A stretch of 64,000 bases of DNA from Streptococcus sp. CSL10205-OR2 (GCF_025660655.1 NZ_JAOTIN010000001.1:186001-250000), one strand, 5' to 3'; shown: positions 27,453 through 38,610, counted from the first letter of the stretch. A program made the numbers and translations. The notes: generated by a model not told the origin, from the letters alone.

Positions 27453-29534
27453 TTAAGCATTGCCACCATTTTTCTTAATAATTTCTTCTTGAACTGATTT
27501 AGGAACATCTTCATAGTGGTCAAATACCATCATGAATGTTCCACGTCCTTGAGTTGCAGAACGAAGGATAGTTGCATATCCAAACATCTCAGCAAGTGGG
27601 ACATAAGCACGAACAATTTGGCTTGTTCCATGTGCTTCCATACCATCAACACGTCCACGACGAGCAGTCACGTGTCCCATAACATCCCCAAGATTTTCTT
27701 CTGGAGCTGTAATAGTTACTAACATCATTGGCTCAAGAATAACTGGTTGAGCTGATTTAGCTGCTTCTCTTAAAGCAAGTGATGCTGCAATCTTGAAGGC
27801 TGTTTCAGATGAGTCGACATCATGGTAAGAACCGTCATAAAGTTTTGCTTTAACGTCAACCATAGGGTAACCCGCAAGAACACCGTTAGCCATAGATTCA
27901 ATCAATCCTTTTTCAACGGCAGGAACAAATTCACGAGGAACCACACCACCGACGATAGCATTTTCAAATTCGAAGCCTTTACCTTCTTCATTTGGTGTAA
28001 ATTCAATCCAAACATCACCGAATTGTCCTTTACCACCAGATTGGCGTTTGAAGAATCCACGTGCTTGTGTTGAAGCACGGAATGTTTCACGATATGATAC
28101 TTGAGGAGCACCAACGTTAGCTTCTACTTTGAATTCACGACGCATACGGTCAACAAGGACATCCAAGTGAAGCTCACCCATACCAGAGATAACAGTTTCA
28201 CCTGTTTCAGCATTTGTTTCAACACGGAAAGTTGGGTCTTCTTCTGCTAATTTTTGAAGGGCAATACCCATCTTATCTTGGTCAGCTTTAGACTTAGGTT
28301 CAACCATCAATTGGATAACTGGTTCTGGTACTTCAATAGACTCAAGGATAACTTTTGATTTTTCATCTGTTAATGAGTCTCCTGTTGTTGTGTCTTTAAG
28401 ACCAACAGCAGCAGCGATATCACCAGCGTAAACTGTTTCAATTTCTTGACGACTGTTCGCATGCATTTGAAGGATACGACCAATACGTTCACGTTTTCCT
28501 TTAGTTGTATTCATAACATATGAACCACTGTTAAGGACACCAGAATACACACGGAAGAATGATAGACGTCCAACAAATGGGTCTGTCATGATCTTGAAGG
28601 CAAGTGCAGCAAATGGTGCGTCATCTGAAGCTGGACGAGTTGTTTCTTCTTCAGTATCAGGATCAATCCCTTTAATCGCAGGAATATCAACTGGACTTGG
28701 AAGGTAATCAATAACCGCATCAAGCATCAATTGAACACCTTTGTTTTTGAAGGCAGAACCACAAAGTACTGGGTAAAACTCAACATTGATTGTTGCTTTA
28801 CGGATACCAGCTTTTAATTCAGCTTCAGTGATTTCTTCACCTTCAAGGTATTTCATGGTTAATTCTTCATCAGTTTCAGCAACCGCTTCAACTAATTTTT
28901 CACGCCATTCTTGTGCTAATTCAAGATACTCTTCTGGAATTTCTTCTTCACGAATATCAGTACCCAAGTCATTAGTGTAGATTTCAGCTTTCATCGTAAC
29001 AAGGTCGATAATACCAACAAAGTCATCTTCTGAACCAATTGGTAATTGAATTGGGTGTGCATTAGCTTGTAAGCGATCATGAAGTGTACTTACTGAGTAA
29101 AGGAAGTCAGCTCCCACTTTATCCATTTTGTTAGCAAATACAATACGAGGAACTTTATATTCAGTTGCTTGACGCCAAACTGTTTCTGTTTGAGGTTCTA
29201 CACCTGATTGTGAGTCAAGAACGGTTACCGCACCGTCAAGAACACGAAGAGAACGTTGTACTTCAATGGTGAAGTCCACGTGTCCTGGTGTGTCGATAAT
29301 GTTAACACGGTGGTTTTTCCATTGAGCAGTTGTTGCCGCAGAAGTGATTGTGATTCCACGCTCTTGCTCTTGTTCCATCCAGTCCATTTGTGAGGCACCT
29401 TCATGAGTTTCACCGATTTTATGGATTTTACCAGTGTAGTAAAGGATACGCTCTGTTGTTGTTGTTTTACCAGCATCAACGTGAGCCATGATACCGATAT
29501 TACGTGTTTTTTCTAATGAAAATTCGCGAGCCAT
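27453..29534 (-). CDS. fusA: Elongation factor G
   Basis: 693 residues. G1 [16 protein letters not shown]2 [11 protein letters not shown]3 DTPGHVDF, G4 NKMDK. It moves tRNAs and mRNA through the ribosome. Third gene of the rpsL-rpsG-fusA unit, with a hairpin in the 121-base gap before it. Confidence 0.99.
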   Translation of the reverse strand: MAREFSLEKTRNIGIMAHVDAGKTTTTERILYYTGKIHKIGETHEGASQMDWMEQEQERGITITSAATTAQWKNHRVNIIDTPGHVDFTIEVQRSLRVLDGAVTVLDSQSGVEPQTETVWRQATEYKVPRIVFANKMDKVGADFLYSVSTLHDRLQANAHPIQLPIGSEDDFVGIIDLVTMKAEIYTNDLGTDIREEEIPEEYLELAQEWREKLVEAVAETDEELTMKYLEGEEITEAELKAGIRKATINVEFYPVLCGSAFKNKGVQLMLDAVIDYLPSPVDIPAIKGIDPDTEEETTRPASDDAPFAALAFKIMTDPFVGRLSFFRVYSGVLNSGSYVMNTTKGKRERIGRILQMHANSRQEIETVYAGDIAAAVGLKDTTTGDSLTDEKSKVILESIEVPEPVIQLMVEPKSKADQDKMGIALQKLAEEDPTFRVETNAETGETVISGMGELHLDVLVDRMRREFKVEANVGAPQVSYRETFRASTQARGFFKRQSGGKGQFGDVWIEFTPNEEGKGFEFENAIVGGVVPREFVPAVEKGLIESMANGVLAGYPMVDVKAKLYDGSYHDVDSSETAFKIAASLALREAAKSAQPVILEPMMLVTITAPEENLGDVMGHVTARRGRVDGMEAHGTSQIVRAYVPLAEMFGYATILRSATQGRGTFMMVFDHYEDVPKSVQEEIIKKNGGNA

Positions 29535-29588
29535 TAATTTAGTCTCCTATTTTATTTTTTTCTATTCTTATTATATCATTATTTAGAA

Positions 29589-29620
29589 AAGACGGATAGG
29601 CAGGACCTACCCGTTTTTTA
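29589..29620 (-). terminator. Hairpin between rpsG and fusA, partial terminator
   Basis: Minus strand ACGGGTAGG, 5-nt loop, CCTATCCGT (one mismatch pair) followed by CTTTTCT. The T-run is poor, so it may only reduce read-through or protect the rpsG 3' end. Confidence 0.45.
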
Positions 29621-29655
29621 GTCTTAATGGATATATGGTGATATGCCAGCTAAGA

Positions 29656-30126
29656 TTACCAACGGAAGTGAGCGAATGCACGGTTTGCTTCAGCCATTTT
29701 GTGAGTATCTTCACGTTTTTTAACTGAGGCACCAGTGTTATTTGCTGCATCCATAATTTCTTTAGCAAGACGGTCTTGCATAGTGTGTTCACCACGTAAA
29801 CGTGATGCATTAACTAACCAACGAAGACCTAATGTTGTACGACGTTCTGGACGCACTTCAACAGGTACTTGGTAGTTAGAACCACCAACACGACGTGCAC
29901 GTACTTCAAGTACAGGCATAATATTTTCCATTGCTGTTTCAAATACTTCATTAGCATCTGTTCCAGTAGCTTCTTTAATTTGATCAAATGCACCATAAAC
30001 AATACTTGAAGCTGTTCCACGTTTTCCATCAAGCATAACGCGGTTGATAAGACGTGTTACAAGTTTTGAATTGTACAATGGATCTGGTAATACTTCGCGC
30101 TTAGGCGCTTGGTTTTTACGACTCAT
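29656..30126 (-). CDS. rpsG: 30S ribosomal protein S7
   Basis: 156 residues, standard length. [53 protein letters not shown]. It organises the head of the 30S subunit. 16 bases after rpsL. Confidence 0.98.
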   Translation of the reverse strand: MSRKNQAPKREVLPDPLYNSKLVTRLINRVMLDGKRGTASSIVYGAFDQIKEATGTDANEVFETAMENIMPVLEVRARRVGGSNYQVPVEVRPERRTTLGLRWLVNASRLRGEHTMQDRLAKEIMDAANNTGASVKKREDTHKMAEANRAFAHFRW

Positions 30127-30142
30127 TTCTTATTCTCCCTTC

Positions 30143-30556
30143 TTAGCCTTTTGGACGTTTAGTACCGTATTTAGAACGGCCTTGTTTACGATCAGTAACA
30201 CCTGCAGTATCAAGTGCACCACGAACGATATGGTAACGTACCCCTGGAAGGTCTTTTACACGTCCACCACGAATAAGCACAACACTGTGTTCTTGTAAGT
30301 TGTGACCGATTCCTGGAATATATGCAGTTACTTCGATAAGGTTACTTAAACGTACACGAGCAAATTTACGAAGAGCTGAGTTAGGTTTTTTAGGTGTCAT
30401 TGTTCCAACACGAGTTGCAACACCACGTTTTTGAGGTGATGACAATTTGGTTTGAACTTTTTTATGACTATTATAACCAATGTTCAAAGCTGGTGAGTCA
30501 GATTTTTCTACTTTAGATTTACGTGGTTTACGTACCAACTGATTAATTGTAGGCAT
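30143..30556 (-). CDS. rpsL: 30S ribosomal protein S12
   Basis: 137 residues, standard for streptococci. [30 protein letters not shown] with the wild-type Lys (streptomycin-sensitive form) in the KKPNSA loop, and [14 protein letters not shown]. Decoding-centre protein. First gene of the str operon. Confidence 0.98.
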   Translation of the reverse strand: MPTINQLVRKPRKSKVEKSDSPALNIGYNSHKKVQTKLSSPQKRGVATRVGTMTPKKPNSALRKFARVRLSNLIEVTAYIPGIGHNLQEHSVVLIRGGRVKDLPGVRYHIVRGALDTAGVTDRKQGRSKYGTKRPKG

Positions 30557-30652
30557 CTACATTCTCCTGTATTTTTTTATTTTTGGTTGATTAAGCGATT
30601 GGTGACATCCTTAATCTTGGTGTACTTTTGCAACATTTGTCAGCACGTCTCT

Positions 30653-30680
30653 GTACACTTTTGAGAGACCAAAAGTAAAA
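30653..30680 (-). other. Hairpin in the rpsL leader
   Basis: ACTTTTG (30657-30663) and CAAAAGT (30670-30676) form a 7-bp stem about 100 bases before the rpsL ATG; the outer GTAC bases can extend it. No T-run follows. It could be part of a regulatory leader or only a structural feature. Confidence 0.35.
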
Positions 30681-30736
30681 AGTACCGTCTTATATGGTAA
30701 CACAAGAATAGCTATTTTGTCAATGATTTTATAAAG

Positions 30737-30761
30737 AAAAAGGATTCCCAAAGGAAATCCT
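30737..30761 (-). terminator. Terminator of purR
   Basis: Minus strand AGGATTTCC / GGGAATCCT around a short loop, then TTTTTC. It lies directly after the purR stop. Confidence 0.7.
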
Positions 30762-30762
30762 A

Positions 30763-31578
30763 TTAGTTATCAAATAGATTACCCAATTCCACATCTATTA
30801 TCTGATTGTCAATATCAATTTTAGAAATGTGTAAGAGAGATTTGTAATCAAATTGGTAGTGCTTTTGTTGATTATTATCTGCAAAGACGCCCACGCCAAC
30901 CAGAGTGCTTTCAAACTCTTTTAGTAGACTAATCATTCCAGAAATGGTCCCACCACCCTTTAAAAAGTCATCAACGATTAATACTTTACTATTTGGTTTT
31001 AAACTCCGTTTTGAAAGAAACATTTTTTCAATACGATCACTTGACCCACTCGCATAGTTGACACTCACCGTAGAACCTTCAGTAATTTTTAAATCGCGTC
31101 TAACAATGACAAATGGTACATTTAAAACATTGGCAACGGCATTTGCTAAAGGAACTCCTTTGGTTGCTACTGTCATTACCACGTCTATCTTTTCTTCTTT
31201 AAACGCATCAGCAATGATACGTCCAATGTTTCTTAGAATTTCTGGGGTACTAAGTAAATCCGATAAGTAAATATAACCACCCGGAAGGATACGATCACTA
31301 TTTGAAAGACTAGTCGATAATTCTTCAGTGATTAAACGCGCTTCTTTTTCTGAAATAGTTGGTGTGAAAATAACACCGCCGTTAGCACCCGTAATGGTAT
31401 CGATCTTACCAATAGCACTTTCTTCAAAGGCTTTTTTAATGATAGCAATATCTTCAGAAATGGATGACTTGGCAGATTCGTATTTCTCAGAAAAAGTACT
31501 CAAACTCGTTATCTTATAAGGATTATTAATTAAGTAGTTAGAAATAACTACCATGCGTTCACTACGACGTAACTTCAT
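30763..31578 (-). CDS. purR: Purine operon repressor PurR
   Basis: 271 residues. N-terminal winged helix (RSERMVVISNYLINNPYKIT) and a phosphoribosyltransferase-like domain with the PRPP loop VLIVDDFLKGGGT. In this family PRPP relieves or triggers control of purine genes; in streptococci it acts as repressor. No PurBox was recognised elsewhere in the window. Monocistronic. Confidence 0.95.
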   Translation of the reverse strand: MKLRRSERMVVISNYLINNPYKITSLSTFSEKYESAKSSISEDIAIIKKAFEESAIGKIDTITGANGGVIFTPTISEKEARLITEELSTSLSNSDRILPGGYIYLSDLLSTPEILRNIGRIIADAFKEEKIDVVMTVATKGVPLANAVANVLNVPFVIVRRDLKITEGSTVSVNYASGSSDRIEKMFLSKRSLKPNSKVLIVDDFLKGGGTISGMISLLKEFESTLVGVGVFADNNQQKHYQFDYKSLLHISKIDIDNQIIDVELGNLFDN

Positions 31579-31626
31579 CTTTTCAACCTCAAGTGTTTAT
31601 TTGTTATATTATATCATAGGATTAAG

Positions 31627-31658
31627 AAAAAACGAACCTTTTCTCTAAAAAAAGGTTC
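31627..31658 (-). terminator. Terminator of the tatD-to-yhaM gene run
   Basis: Minus strand GAACCTTTT / AAAAGGTTC with a 7-nt loop, followed by GTTTTTTC. It follows the yhaM stop by about 12 bases. Confidence 0.8.
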
Positions 31659-31670
31659 ATTTTTCGTGAT

Positions 31671-32615
31671 TTATGATTCAAAACGAGGTTTATAGAAGGA
31701 ACGATTATCCATGGCGAAGATTTTATTGGTCATCTCACCAGGTCCCACACTTTTTAGAGCGGTTGTCATCATCATCATTTCTGCATCGATATTATCAATA
31801 AAGTGAAGGATTTCAGCTTCCATGATTTTTGGACGAACAGGGCTACCGTATTCTAGTTGTCCGTGATGACTTAAAATAAGATGTCTTAAAACGGTAACCT
31901 CTTCTTTACTATCATCAATCCCTAATTCATTAATGACTTTTGTGATTTCCTCATCAATAAGAGCAATATGGCCGATAAGATTTCCTCTTATGGTGTATTG
32001 CGTATTTTCTGAACCGGTTAACTCGATGACTTTTGCTAAGTCGTGTAGCATAATACCTGCAAAGAGTAAACTTTTATTAAGTGCTGGGTAAATATCACCA
32101 ATCGCATCTGCTAAACGAACCATCGTTGCCGTATGATAAGAAAGACCAGACTCAAAAGCATGATGATTCGTTTTTGCTGCTGGAAAAGTGAAAAATTCCT
32201 TATCAAATTTACGATAAAGAGCACGAACAATCCTTTGCCAAGTTGCATTTTCAATCTTGAACATCATCTGTTCTAAATAATCCTTAACATCTTCTAGATC
32301 AATATCTGATTTTGGTTTAAAGTCACTTGGGTTATTTGGTTCTCCGTGACGGACATTTCTAAGGGTAATTTGATTCACTTGAGGTGAACCGTTATAAACT
32401 TCACGGCGTCCAGTCATGTGGATAACCTTTCCTGCAACAAACTCATCAACATTATAGGGTTGAGCGTCCCAAAGATTACCATTAATTTCACCAGTATCAT
32501 CTTGAAAAGTCATAGCAATAAAGTCTTTACCTGCACGGGTTTTTCGAAGTTCTGCTGATTTAATCAAGTAAAAGCCTTCAAATAACTCATCTTTTTTCAT
32601 CTGATTAATTTTCAT
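31671..32615 (-). CDS. yhaM: 3'-5' exoribonuclease YhaM
   Basis: 314 residues from the ATG of MKINQMKKDELFEGF (GAGG at 6 nt). N-terminal OB-fold, then an HD domain with HDLAKVIEL metal ligands and further HG-Q pairs (LILSHHGQLEYG). It trims a few nucleotides from mRNA 3' ends. Overlaps rmuC by 11 bases. Confidence 0.92.
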   Translation of the reverse strand: MKINQMKKDELFEGFYLIKSAELRKTRAGKDFIAMTFQDDTGEINGNLWDAQPYNVDEFVAGKVIHMTGRREVYNGSPQVNQITLRNVRHGEPNNPSDFKPKSDIDLEDVKDYLEQMMFKIENATWQRIVRALYRKFDKEFFTFPAAKTNHHAFESGLSYHTATMVRLADAIGDIYPALNKSLLFAGIMLHDLAKVIELTGSENTQYTIRGNLIGHIALIDEEITKVINELGIDDSKEEVTVLRHLILSHHGQLEYGSPVRPKIMEAEILHFIDNIDAEMMMMTTALKSVGPGEMTNKIFAMDNRSFYKPRFES

Positions 32616-33879
32616 TGTCTTCCTCATTTTCTAAGAACGGCGTTTGGAGAAGTGATCGTGTGTAATCATCTTCATAGAGTTCAATATTTCTAAGTGCACG
32701 GTCAATCGCATGACTTCTTGTGGTTAATAATTTATCAATATTATTGCTCGCTTGGTTCAATTGTTTTTGGGCTGTCTGTAAGAGACCACCAAATTTACCA
32801 AATTCAGATTTGACGTTGCCTAAGACCTTACTAATATCATCAGCATTTTTTTGAATGTTGAGCGTTTTAAAGCCAACAGACAGTGAATTCAAAATGGCTG
32901 ATAAGGTTGATGGCCCAGCAACAACGATATTTTCGTCTCTTCTTAAGCTATCAAAAAAGCTGGCATGACGCACCACTTCTGAGTAGAGGCCTTCAGTTGG
33001 TAAAAACATGATAGCAAAATTAGTTGTTTGTGGTGGATTAAGGTATTTTTGTTTGATATCCTTGGCAAAACGTTTGATACTCACCAAGAGTGATTTTCTA
33101 TAACGTTCAATGAGCTCTTTGTCTCCTGATTCGTAGGCATCTTCAAGACGATAATAATCTTCTAGAGGGAACTTTGAGTCAACAGGCAGATAGACATATT
33201 CTCCTTGCTGATTACCCGGCAGTTTGATAGCATACTCAACGCGGTCATTAGAGCCTTTAACGGTCGAAAATTCTCTTTCATATTGATTTTCTGTCATAAT
33301 ATCTTCAATGATTTGACCGAGTTGCAGTTCTCCTAAAATACCTCTTGTTTTGGTATTAGATAAGACCTTATTGAGAGTGCCGACATCACGCGCCACCGTC
33401 TTCATTTCTCCTAAACCTTTATTAACACTTTCAAGTTGTCTAGAAACAGACTCAAATGACGTTTTAAGGCGACTATGTAGGGTTTTTTCTAATTTTTCTT
33501 CAACCGTTTGTCGCATCTCTTCCAAACGTTTTTCGTTGGATATTTGCATGTCTTTTACAGATTGACCAAGAGACAACGTGATTTGTTCTAAACGTTTATC
33601 TGAACTATCTCGATTGGCTGTTAGATTTTGGTGAAGAACATCTCGCATCTCATTTAATTGCTGGTACAAATTTGTCTGTAAGTGATTGAGTTGTGCTTGA
33701 TGGTCAATCAATTGATTTTTATTGGTCATCTCCACCTGATAGGACAACTGCTCAGAAAAGTGTTCAAGTTGCTGATTGACTGTTTTTGTCAACTGTTTTT
33801 CCAACCGGCTAATCTTGAGATAGCTTAACAGAATAACAATTAGACTTAAAAAAATCAGAACGATACTAATGATTAGCAT
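32605..33879 (-). CDS. rmuC: DNA recombination protein RmuC
   Basis: 424 residues: N-terminal membrane helix (about 2-22), a long coiled coil to about 170, then the RmuC nuclease-like domain (LGELQLGQIIEDI, LPVDSKFPLEDYYRLEDA, FLPTEGLYSEVV). Thought to limit DNA rearrangements. AGGAG before the ATG; directly after thiN. Confidence 0.92.
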   Translation of the reverse strand: MLIISIVLIFLSLIVILLSYLKISRLEKQLTKTVNQQLEHFSEQLSYQVEMTNKNQLIDHQAQLNHLQTNLYQQLNEMRDVLHQNLTANRDSSDKRLEQITLSLGQSVKDMQISNEKRLEEMRQTVEEKLEKTLHSRLKTSFESVSRQLESVNKGLGEMKTVARDVGTLNKVLSNTKTRGILGELQLGQIIEDIMTENQYEREFSTVKGSNDRVEYAIKLPGNQQGEYVYLPVDSKFPLEDYYRLEDAYESGDKELIERYRKSLLVSIKRFAKDIKQKYLNPPQTTNFAIMFLPTEGLYSEVVRHASFFDSLRRDENIVVAGPSTLSAILNSLSVGFKTLNIQKNADDISKVLGNVKSEFGKFGGLLQTAQKQLNQASNNIDKLLTTRSHAIDRALRNIELYEDDYTRSLLQTPFLENEEDNEN

Positions 33880-33880
33880 A

Positions 33881-34513
33881 CTAACTCCTATCTTTAGACT
33901 GAATCACAATAGCATAGCCTGATGAGACATCAATTGTAATCGGTTGATTAATAAATTCATTACTGGTGTAAATTTGTTTTTTAAAAAAAGTTTGCTTGGT
34001 TAATTCGTATTTTGCCCCTGTAATCGTGAGCTCGCTATCGTCATTTGTCATAAATGAGACATAAGTCATATTAGGATTTTTTTCAACAAGATGCTCACCC
34101 TTGGGATAAAAACGGATATTGTTTTGGGCATCACATAGAGTGATTTGCGTCATTAAAGGATAAAGATCAGGATCACTTGGTAAAAATAGATTACTCATCT
34201 CATGGTCAATCCGACCACCAAGAGCACCAAAAACGGTCACATGAGCCTTGGGATAGGTTTTGAAAATGATTTTCAAAGCCATTTCTGTATCGGTATCGTT
34301 TTTTTCTGGTTTAGCAAGATAAAGTTTTTGAGCTTGCTTTTTAATGCGCTCAAATTCTGTCTCACTGACAGAATCAAAGTCTCCGATTGCCATGGTCAAA
34401 GGAAGGTTTTGTTCTAGTAGAAACAAACTGCCACGGTCAACACCAACATAGAAATCAAAGTTCCCTTGCCAGGTATCAAGAACTCCTCCTGTAAATAAAG
34501 CAATATTAATCAT
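33881..34513 (-). CDS. thiN: Thiamine pyrophosphokinase
   Basis: 210 residues. GVDRGSLFLLEQNLPLTMAIGDFDSVS and KPEKNDTDTEMAL are the TPK catalytic signatures; GALGGRIDHE follows. It converts thiamine to thiamine diphosphate with ATP. Overlaps rpe by 8 bases, the gene order rsmA-rsgA-rpe-thiN being conserved in streptococci. Confidence 0.93.
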   Translation of the reverse strand: MINIALFTGGVLDTWQGNFDFYVGVDRGSLFLLEQNLPLTMAIGDFDSVSETEFERIKKQAQKLYLAKPEKNDTDTEMALKIIFKTYPKAHVTVFGALGGRIDHEMSNLFLPSDPDLYPLMTQITLCDAQNNIRFYPKGEHLVEKNPNMTYVSFMTNDDSELTITGAKYELTKQTFFKKQIYTSNEFINQPITIDVSSGYAIVIQSKDRS

Positions 34514-35162
34514 TTAAAGCCTCACGTAAAGCTGCAACACGTGCCTTGAAATCATCTTTAAAAAGATAAGAACCTGCAACGAAAACATTGGCACCAGCTT
34601 TTTTTGCTAACTTAATGGTCTCATGGTCAATACCACCATCCACTTCAATATCAAAGGCCAAACCTTTTGCTTCTCTTAGTGCAGCCACTTTTTCAACCTT
34701 ACTCATCATTTCAGGAATAAAGGCTTGACCACCAAAACCAGGATTAACGGTCATGACAAGTACTTGATCAACGAGTTCTAAAACTGATTCAACCATCTCA
34801 ACAGGTGTTCCTGGGTTTATCACGACACCTGCTTTCATGCCAGCTGCTTTAATTTTTTGTAGCGCACCGTGGATATGTGGGGTACTTTCTACATGAATCG
34901 TCATCATGTCTGCTCCTGCTTGGGCAAACTCTTCAACGTAACGTTCAGGATTAACAATCATCAAATGACAATCAAAAAATAGTTTGCTATGTTGACGCAT
35001 GCTTGCGACAACACCTGCTCCAAAGGTGATATTAGGAACGAATTGGCCATCCATGATATCAATATGGACATACTCTACATCAGTTTCTTCAATTCGTCTT
35101 AATTCAGAAGCAAAATTTGCATAATCAGCAGATAAGATTGATGGGGCAATTTTATATTTCAC
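34506..35162 (-). CDS. rpe: Ribulose-phosphate 3-epimerase
   Basis: 218 residues, GTG start. TIM barrel with SILSADYANF, DIMDGQFVPNITFG, MTVNPGFGGQ and EVDGGI, all metal or substrate residues kept. Pentose-phosphate pathway. Ten bases after rsgA. Confidence 0.95.
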   Translation of the reverse strand: MKYKIAPSILSADYANFASELRRIEETDVEYVHIDIMDGQFVPNITFGAGVVASMRQHSKLFFDCHLMIVNPERYVEEFAQAGADMMTIHVESTPHIHGALQKIKAAGMKAGVVINPGTPVEMVESVLELVDQVLVMTVNPGFGGQAFIPEMMSKVEKVAALREAKGLAFDIEVDGGIDHETIKLAKKAGANVFVAGSYLFKDDFKARVAALREALND

Positions 35163-35172
35163 GATGGGTGAC

Positions 35173-36045
35173 CTACTTTCTTTTTATGGTTTTTTTATAT
35201 GTTTCGCGACGATTTTGAATTTCACTTAGCAGTTGCAGATAAGTGTCATAACGTTTTTGCCATAACTCTCCGCTTGCTAAAGCATCTTTTACTGAACAAC
35301 TTGGTTCGTGAGTATGGGTGCAACTTCTAAATTTACAGGTTTGACTGAGTTGATAGATTTCTGGGAAGGCTTTATTGAGGTTTTCACTGGTTGTAATTTC
35401 ATAATCAAGTGAGCTAAATCCTGGTGTGTCAGCAATTTTACCACCATTAAGGTCATAAAAACTAACCGATCTTGTGGTGTGTTTACCTCTTCCTAAGCTG
35501 TCAGAAATTTCACCCGTTTCAAGTGCCAAGTCGGGAGCCATTTTATTAAGAAGTGTTGATTTACCCACTCCTGTTTGTCCCATAAAAACAGTGATTTTAT
35601 CTTTTAGTAGAGGCAACAATTCCTCTAACGTATATAAAAAAGGATAACCGATTTTTTGATACTCAGCACGCACAATAGCCATTTCAGACATGTCTGATAG
35701 TAAATCAAGTTTTGTGATATAAATGATTGGTTTGATTTTTTTGTGTTCTAGTAAAACCAAAAAACGATCTAAGAGATTATGATTGAAATCTGGTTCTTTG
35801 GCGCTCATGATAACAACTGCTTGATCAATGTTAACAATGGGTGGTCTAACAAGAGCATTTTTTCGTTCCAAAATCTCTAAGATATAGCCTTCAGAATTTT
35901 CTTCGGCTGAAAAAACCACTCTGTCCCCAACATAGGGCGTTTGACCTTTCTTGCGAAAATTACCACGTGCTCTCGTTTGATACACTTGTCCATCTGACTC
36001 AACATAGTAAAAACCTGCAAGAGCTTTTATAATTTTTCCTTCCAA
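35173..36045 (-). CDS. rsgA: Small ribosomal subunit GTPase RsgA
   Basis: 290 residues, TTG start with AAAGGAG at 5 nt. N-terminal OB-fold, circularly permuted GTPase (G1 GQTGVGKST following G4/G5, G3 DTPGFSS) and C-terminal zinc motif [14 protein letters not shown]. It checks the decoding centre during late 30S assembly. Confidence 0.95.
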   Translation of the reverse strand: MEGKIIKALAGFYYVESDGQVYQTRARGNFRKKGQTPYVGDRVVFSAEENSEGYILEILERKNALVRPPIVNIDQAVVIMSAKEPDFNHNLLDRFLVLLEHKKIKPIIYITKLDLLSDMSEMAIVRAEYQKIGYPFLYTLEELLPLLKDKITVFMGQTGVGKSTLLNKMAPDLALETGEISDSLGRGKHTTRSVSFYDLNGGKIADTPGFSSLDYEITTSENLNKAFPEIYQLSQTCKFRSCTHTHEPSCSVKDALASGELWQKRYDTYLQLLSEIQNRRETYKKTIKRK

Positions 36046-36132
36046 GTGAACTCCTTTAAAAGTAATACCTTCATTATATCAAAAAACTCAATTTGTAGCC
36101 ATTCTCAATAAGGAATATCTCTTTAAAAAATC

Positions 36133-36176
36133 AAAAAGCATAGCCTATTAAATAAACATCCAATAGACAAATGCTT
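36133..36176 (-). terminator. Terminator-like hairpin after rsmA
   Basis: Minus strand AAGCAT ... CTATTGG / TAATAG ... ATGCTTTTT, an interrupted long stem followed by T's. Confidence 0.5.
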
Positions 36177-36208
36177 TACTTTTCTTATTATTCGTAATCG
36201 TCTTGAAT

Positions 36209-37081
36209 TTAAAGTCCGTGATGTTTTAGCTGATCAGCTAAGCTAGCAAATTCACTGATACTCAATGCTTCTCCTCTAATCTTTGGAGAAATGTCAGCAT
36301 CAGTCAGTGCCTTTTCTAGTGCGTCTTTAACAGCTTCACTTTTACCAAAATAGTTAGTTAAATTATTCCAAAGGGTTTTCCTACGATGCACAAAGCTAGC
36401 TTTGGTCACCTTGAAAAAGAAGTCCTCATCTAAAACAGACACCAACGGTTCTGGACGTCTAACCATTTTTAAAATGGCAGAGTCAACGTTTGGTGCAGGA
36501 ACAAAAACTGTTCTCGGGACAATAAAAGCAACTTTGGCTGTCATATAATATTGGACTGCTATAGATAAACTCCCATAAGCCTTGGTGTTTGGTTGAGCTG
36601 AAATCCGATCAGCCACTTCTTTTTGCATCATGACGACAAACTCGCTAAAAGGGATTTTACTAGCAATCAAATGCATGAGAATTGGGGTTGTGATGTAGTA
36701 GGGTAAATTAGCTACAACTTTAATGGGAAGATTGGGATTTTTAAATTGTCTGATATGAGTGGCTAAATCTGTTTTTAAAATATCTTCATTAATAATAGTC
36801 ACATTGTCAAAATCTCTTAGCGTATCTGATAGGATGGGAACTAGACGCTCATCAATCTCAAAAGCCATCACTTCTGCCGCACTTTCAGCTAAAAACTCAG
36901 TTAGCGCTCCAATTCCTGGACCAATTTCAATGACATTGACCCCTTCATCAATCTCTGCTGTTGCAACAATTTTTTGAAGAATATTAGTATCGGTTAAAAA
37001 ATTTTGACCAAATGATTTCTTAAAAGTAAAACCATATCTCTCTAAAATGGCTCTTGTCACACTATAATCTGCTATTCTCAT
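36209..37081 (-). CDS. rsmA: 16S rRNA dimethyltransferase RsmA
   Basis: 290 residues from the ATG at 37081 (AAGGA at 5 nt), overlapping the end of rnm[19 protein letters not shown] (SAM site) and NLPYYITTP (catalytic). It dimethylates two adjacent adenosines near the 3' end of 16S rRNA (KsgA). Confidence 0.96.
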   Translation of the reverse strand: MRIADYSVTRAILERYGFTFKKSFGQNFLTDTNILQKIVATAEIDEGVNVIEIGPGIGALTEFLAESAAEVMAFEIDERLVPILSDTLRDFDNVTIINEDILKTDLATHIRQFKNPNLPIKVVANLPYYITTPILMHLIASKIPFSEFVVMMQKEVADRISAQPNTKAYGSLSIAVQYYMTAKVAFIVPRTVFVPAPNVDSAILKMVRRPEPLVSVLDEDFFFKVTKASFVHRRKTLWNNLTNYFGKSEAVKDALEKALTDADISPKIRGEALSISEFASLADQLKHHGL

Positions 37082-37655
37082 GTTCTTCCTTCTCATACTT
37101 TGTCATCGACTCTTCCACATCTTTTAATAAAATGCCGAAAAGTTCTAATCGATTTAATAGTTGTTTGCCGTTACTATAGCCAATACGTAACTCTTGCCCT
37201 AGAAATTCTCTACGTCTACGACTATCCTCAGATAAGATTAATCGAAGACGAACAAGGTCTGACCTTTTAATATCAAACTGATTGTCATCATCAAATGACT
37301 GTGTCACACCTTTTAATGCTTTTTCAAGGTCTTCAAAGCTAGCGTGCTCCACACCAAGCGAACGCCCTTTGGTTTTAGATTTGGGTCTTGCTTCATTTTG
37401 ATTTAAAAAGGCATGCTTAAGAGTTGGTATAGCAGTCATAAGCCTTTTTCTAATTCGCTCACCGCTATAATCTGGATCGGTAAACACAATCACTCCTCGC
37501 AACTGATGCAAGCGTTCAATCCTTTCAATATCGTCTTCTGTTAGGGCAGACCCTTTCGTTTCATAGGTATCCACGTCATAAAAACGTCTCAGATTGGTCG
37601 TATCATCCTTACCTTCAACCACAACAACTTCTTGTATCTTAATTTTCTTAGTCAA
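37062..37655 (-). CDS. rnmV: Ribonuclease M5 (5S rRNA maturase)
   Basis: 197 residues. Toprim domain with [14 protein letters not shown] and [19 protein letters not shown] start is chosen (AAGGA at 9 nt); it overlaps the tatD stop by 8 bases. A longer form from an in-frame ATG inside tatD is possible. RNase M5 cuts both sides of precursor 5S rRNA. Confidence 0.92.
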   Translation of the reverse strand: MTKKIKIQEVVVVEGKDDTTNLRRFYDVDTYETKGSALTEDDIERIERLHQLRGVIVFTDPDYSGERIRKRLMTAIPTLKHAFLNQNEARPKSKTKGRSLGVEHASFEDLEKALKGVTQSFDDDNQFDIKRSDLVRLRLILSEDSRRRREFLGQELRIGYSNGKQLLNRLELFGILLKDVEESMTKYEKEEHENSRL

Positions 37656-38418
37656 GTTTAAATATCCTTTTAGCATTTTGATAAGAGGCATCTGCCACTT
37701 CTTCCACTGGTATACCTCTTAATTCAGCAATTTTTTCAACAATATAGCGCGTATAGGCTGGCTTGTTTTCACGACCTCTTTTTGGAACAGGTGCTAGATA
37801 AGGAGCATCTGTCTCAACCAATAATTTATCTAAGGGAATATTTTTAGCTGTTTCTTGAACCTCTAAGGCTTTTTTAAAGGTAACAACACCAGAAAAGGAA
37901 ATCATCATCCCAAGGGCAATCAATTTTTCAGCCATCTCTAATGAACCTGAATAAGAGTGCATAATGCCACCATAAGGACCAACACCCTCTTCTTTTAACA
38001 CTTGATAGGTATCTTCTAGAGCATCTCTTGTGTGAATCACAAAAGGTAGCTCGTGGTCTTTCGCCAGTTTAATTTGGCGCTTAAAAACGGTTTTTTGGAC
38101 TTCTTTTGGTGCTGTCATCCAGTGATAATCAAGACCGATTTCACCAACAGCGACCACTTTTTCATCTGACAAATGAGACTTGATAAAAGCTTCCACCTCA
38201 TCTGTGTAAGTGCCTGCTTCTGTGGGATGCCACCCAATGGTTGAGTATAAATTGGGGTATTTTTGAGAAAGTTCAAGACTTCTTTCAATCGTTTCTTGAT
38301 CAAAACCAACGATATTCATCTTAACCACACCAAATTCTTTGGCAATGGCTATCTCTTCTTCTTCACGATCAAAAAAATGAGAAACATTTAAATGGGTATG
38401 GGTATCAAAAATCTTCAT
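37648..38418 (-). CDS. tatD: TatD-family metal-dependent DNase
   Basis: 256 residues; two adjacent ATGs (38421 and 38418). DTHTHLN, GEIGLDYHW, HTRDA, MHSYSG, and ETDAPYLAP are the metal and catalytic residues. No ribosome site is present: a TATAAT sequence lies at the start codon, so the mRNA may be leaderless or initiate unusually. First gene of the tatD-rnmV-rsmA run. Confidence 0.93.
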   Translation of the reverse strand: MKIFDTHTHLNVSHFFDREEEEIAIAKEFGVVKMNIVGFDQETIERSLELSQKYPNLYSTIGWHPTEAGTYTDEVEAFIKSHLSDEKVVAVGEIGLDYHWMTAPKEVQKTVFKRQIKLAKDHELPFVIHTRDALEDTYQVLKEEGVGPYGGIMHSYSGSLEMAEKLIALGMMISFSGVVTFKKALEVQETAKNIPLDKLLVETDAPYLAPVPKRGRENKPAYTRYIVEKIAELRGIPVEEVADASYQNAKRIFKLD

Positions 38419-38572
38419 CATTATTATAAAATAAGTGATTTTCTAGTGATGCTAGAGCACCTATTTTCTTCCTTTCTAACGTTTACTTTAACATTTATCT
38501 AAGGGTAGGTTTTATTTATTATATCATACTTTCTATTTTCTTTAGCTCACCTATTAAATAAGAATTTTTCAA

Positions 38573-38610
38573 CAAAAAAATCAACAGGCTCGAGTTCCCG
38601 CTGATTTTTG
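38573..38610 (-). terminator. Terminator of rpmH
   Basis: Minus strand AAAAATCA-GC-GG ... CC-TG-TTGATTTTTTT with mismatches at the centre, 20-55 bases past the rpmH stop. Confidence 0.65.
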
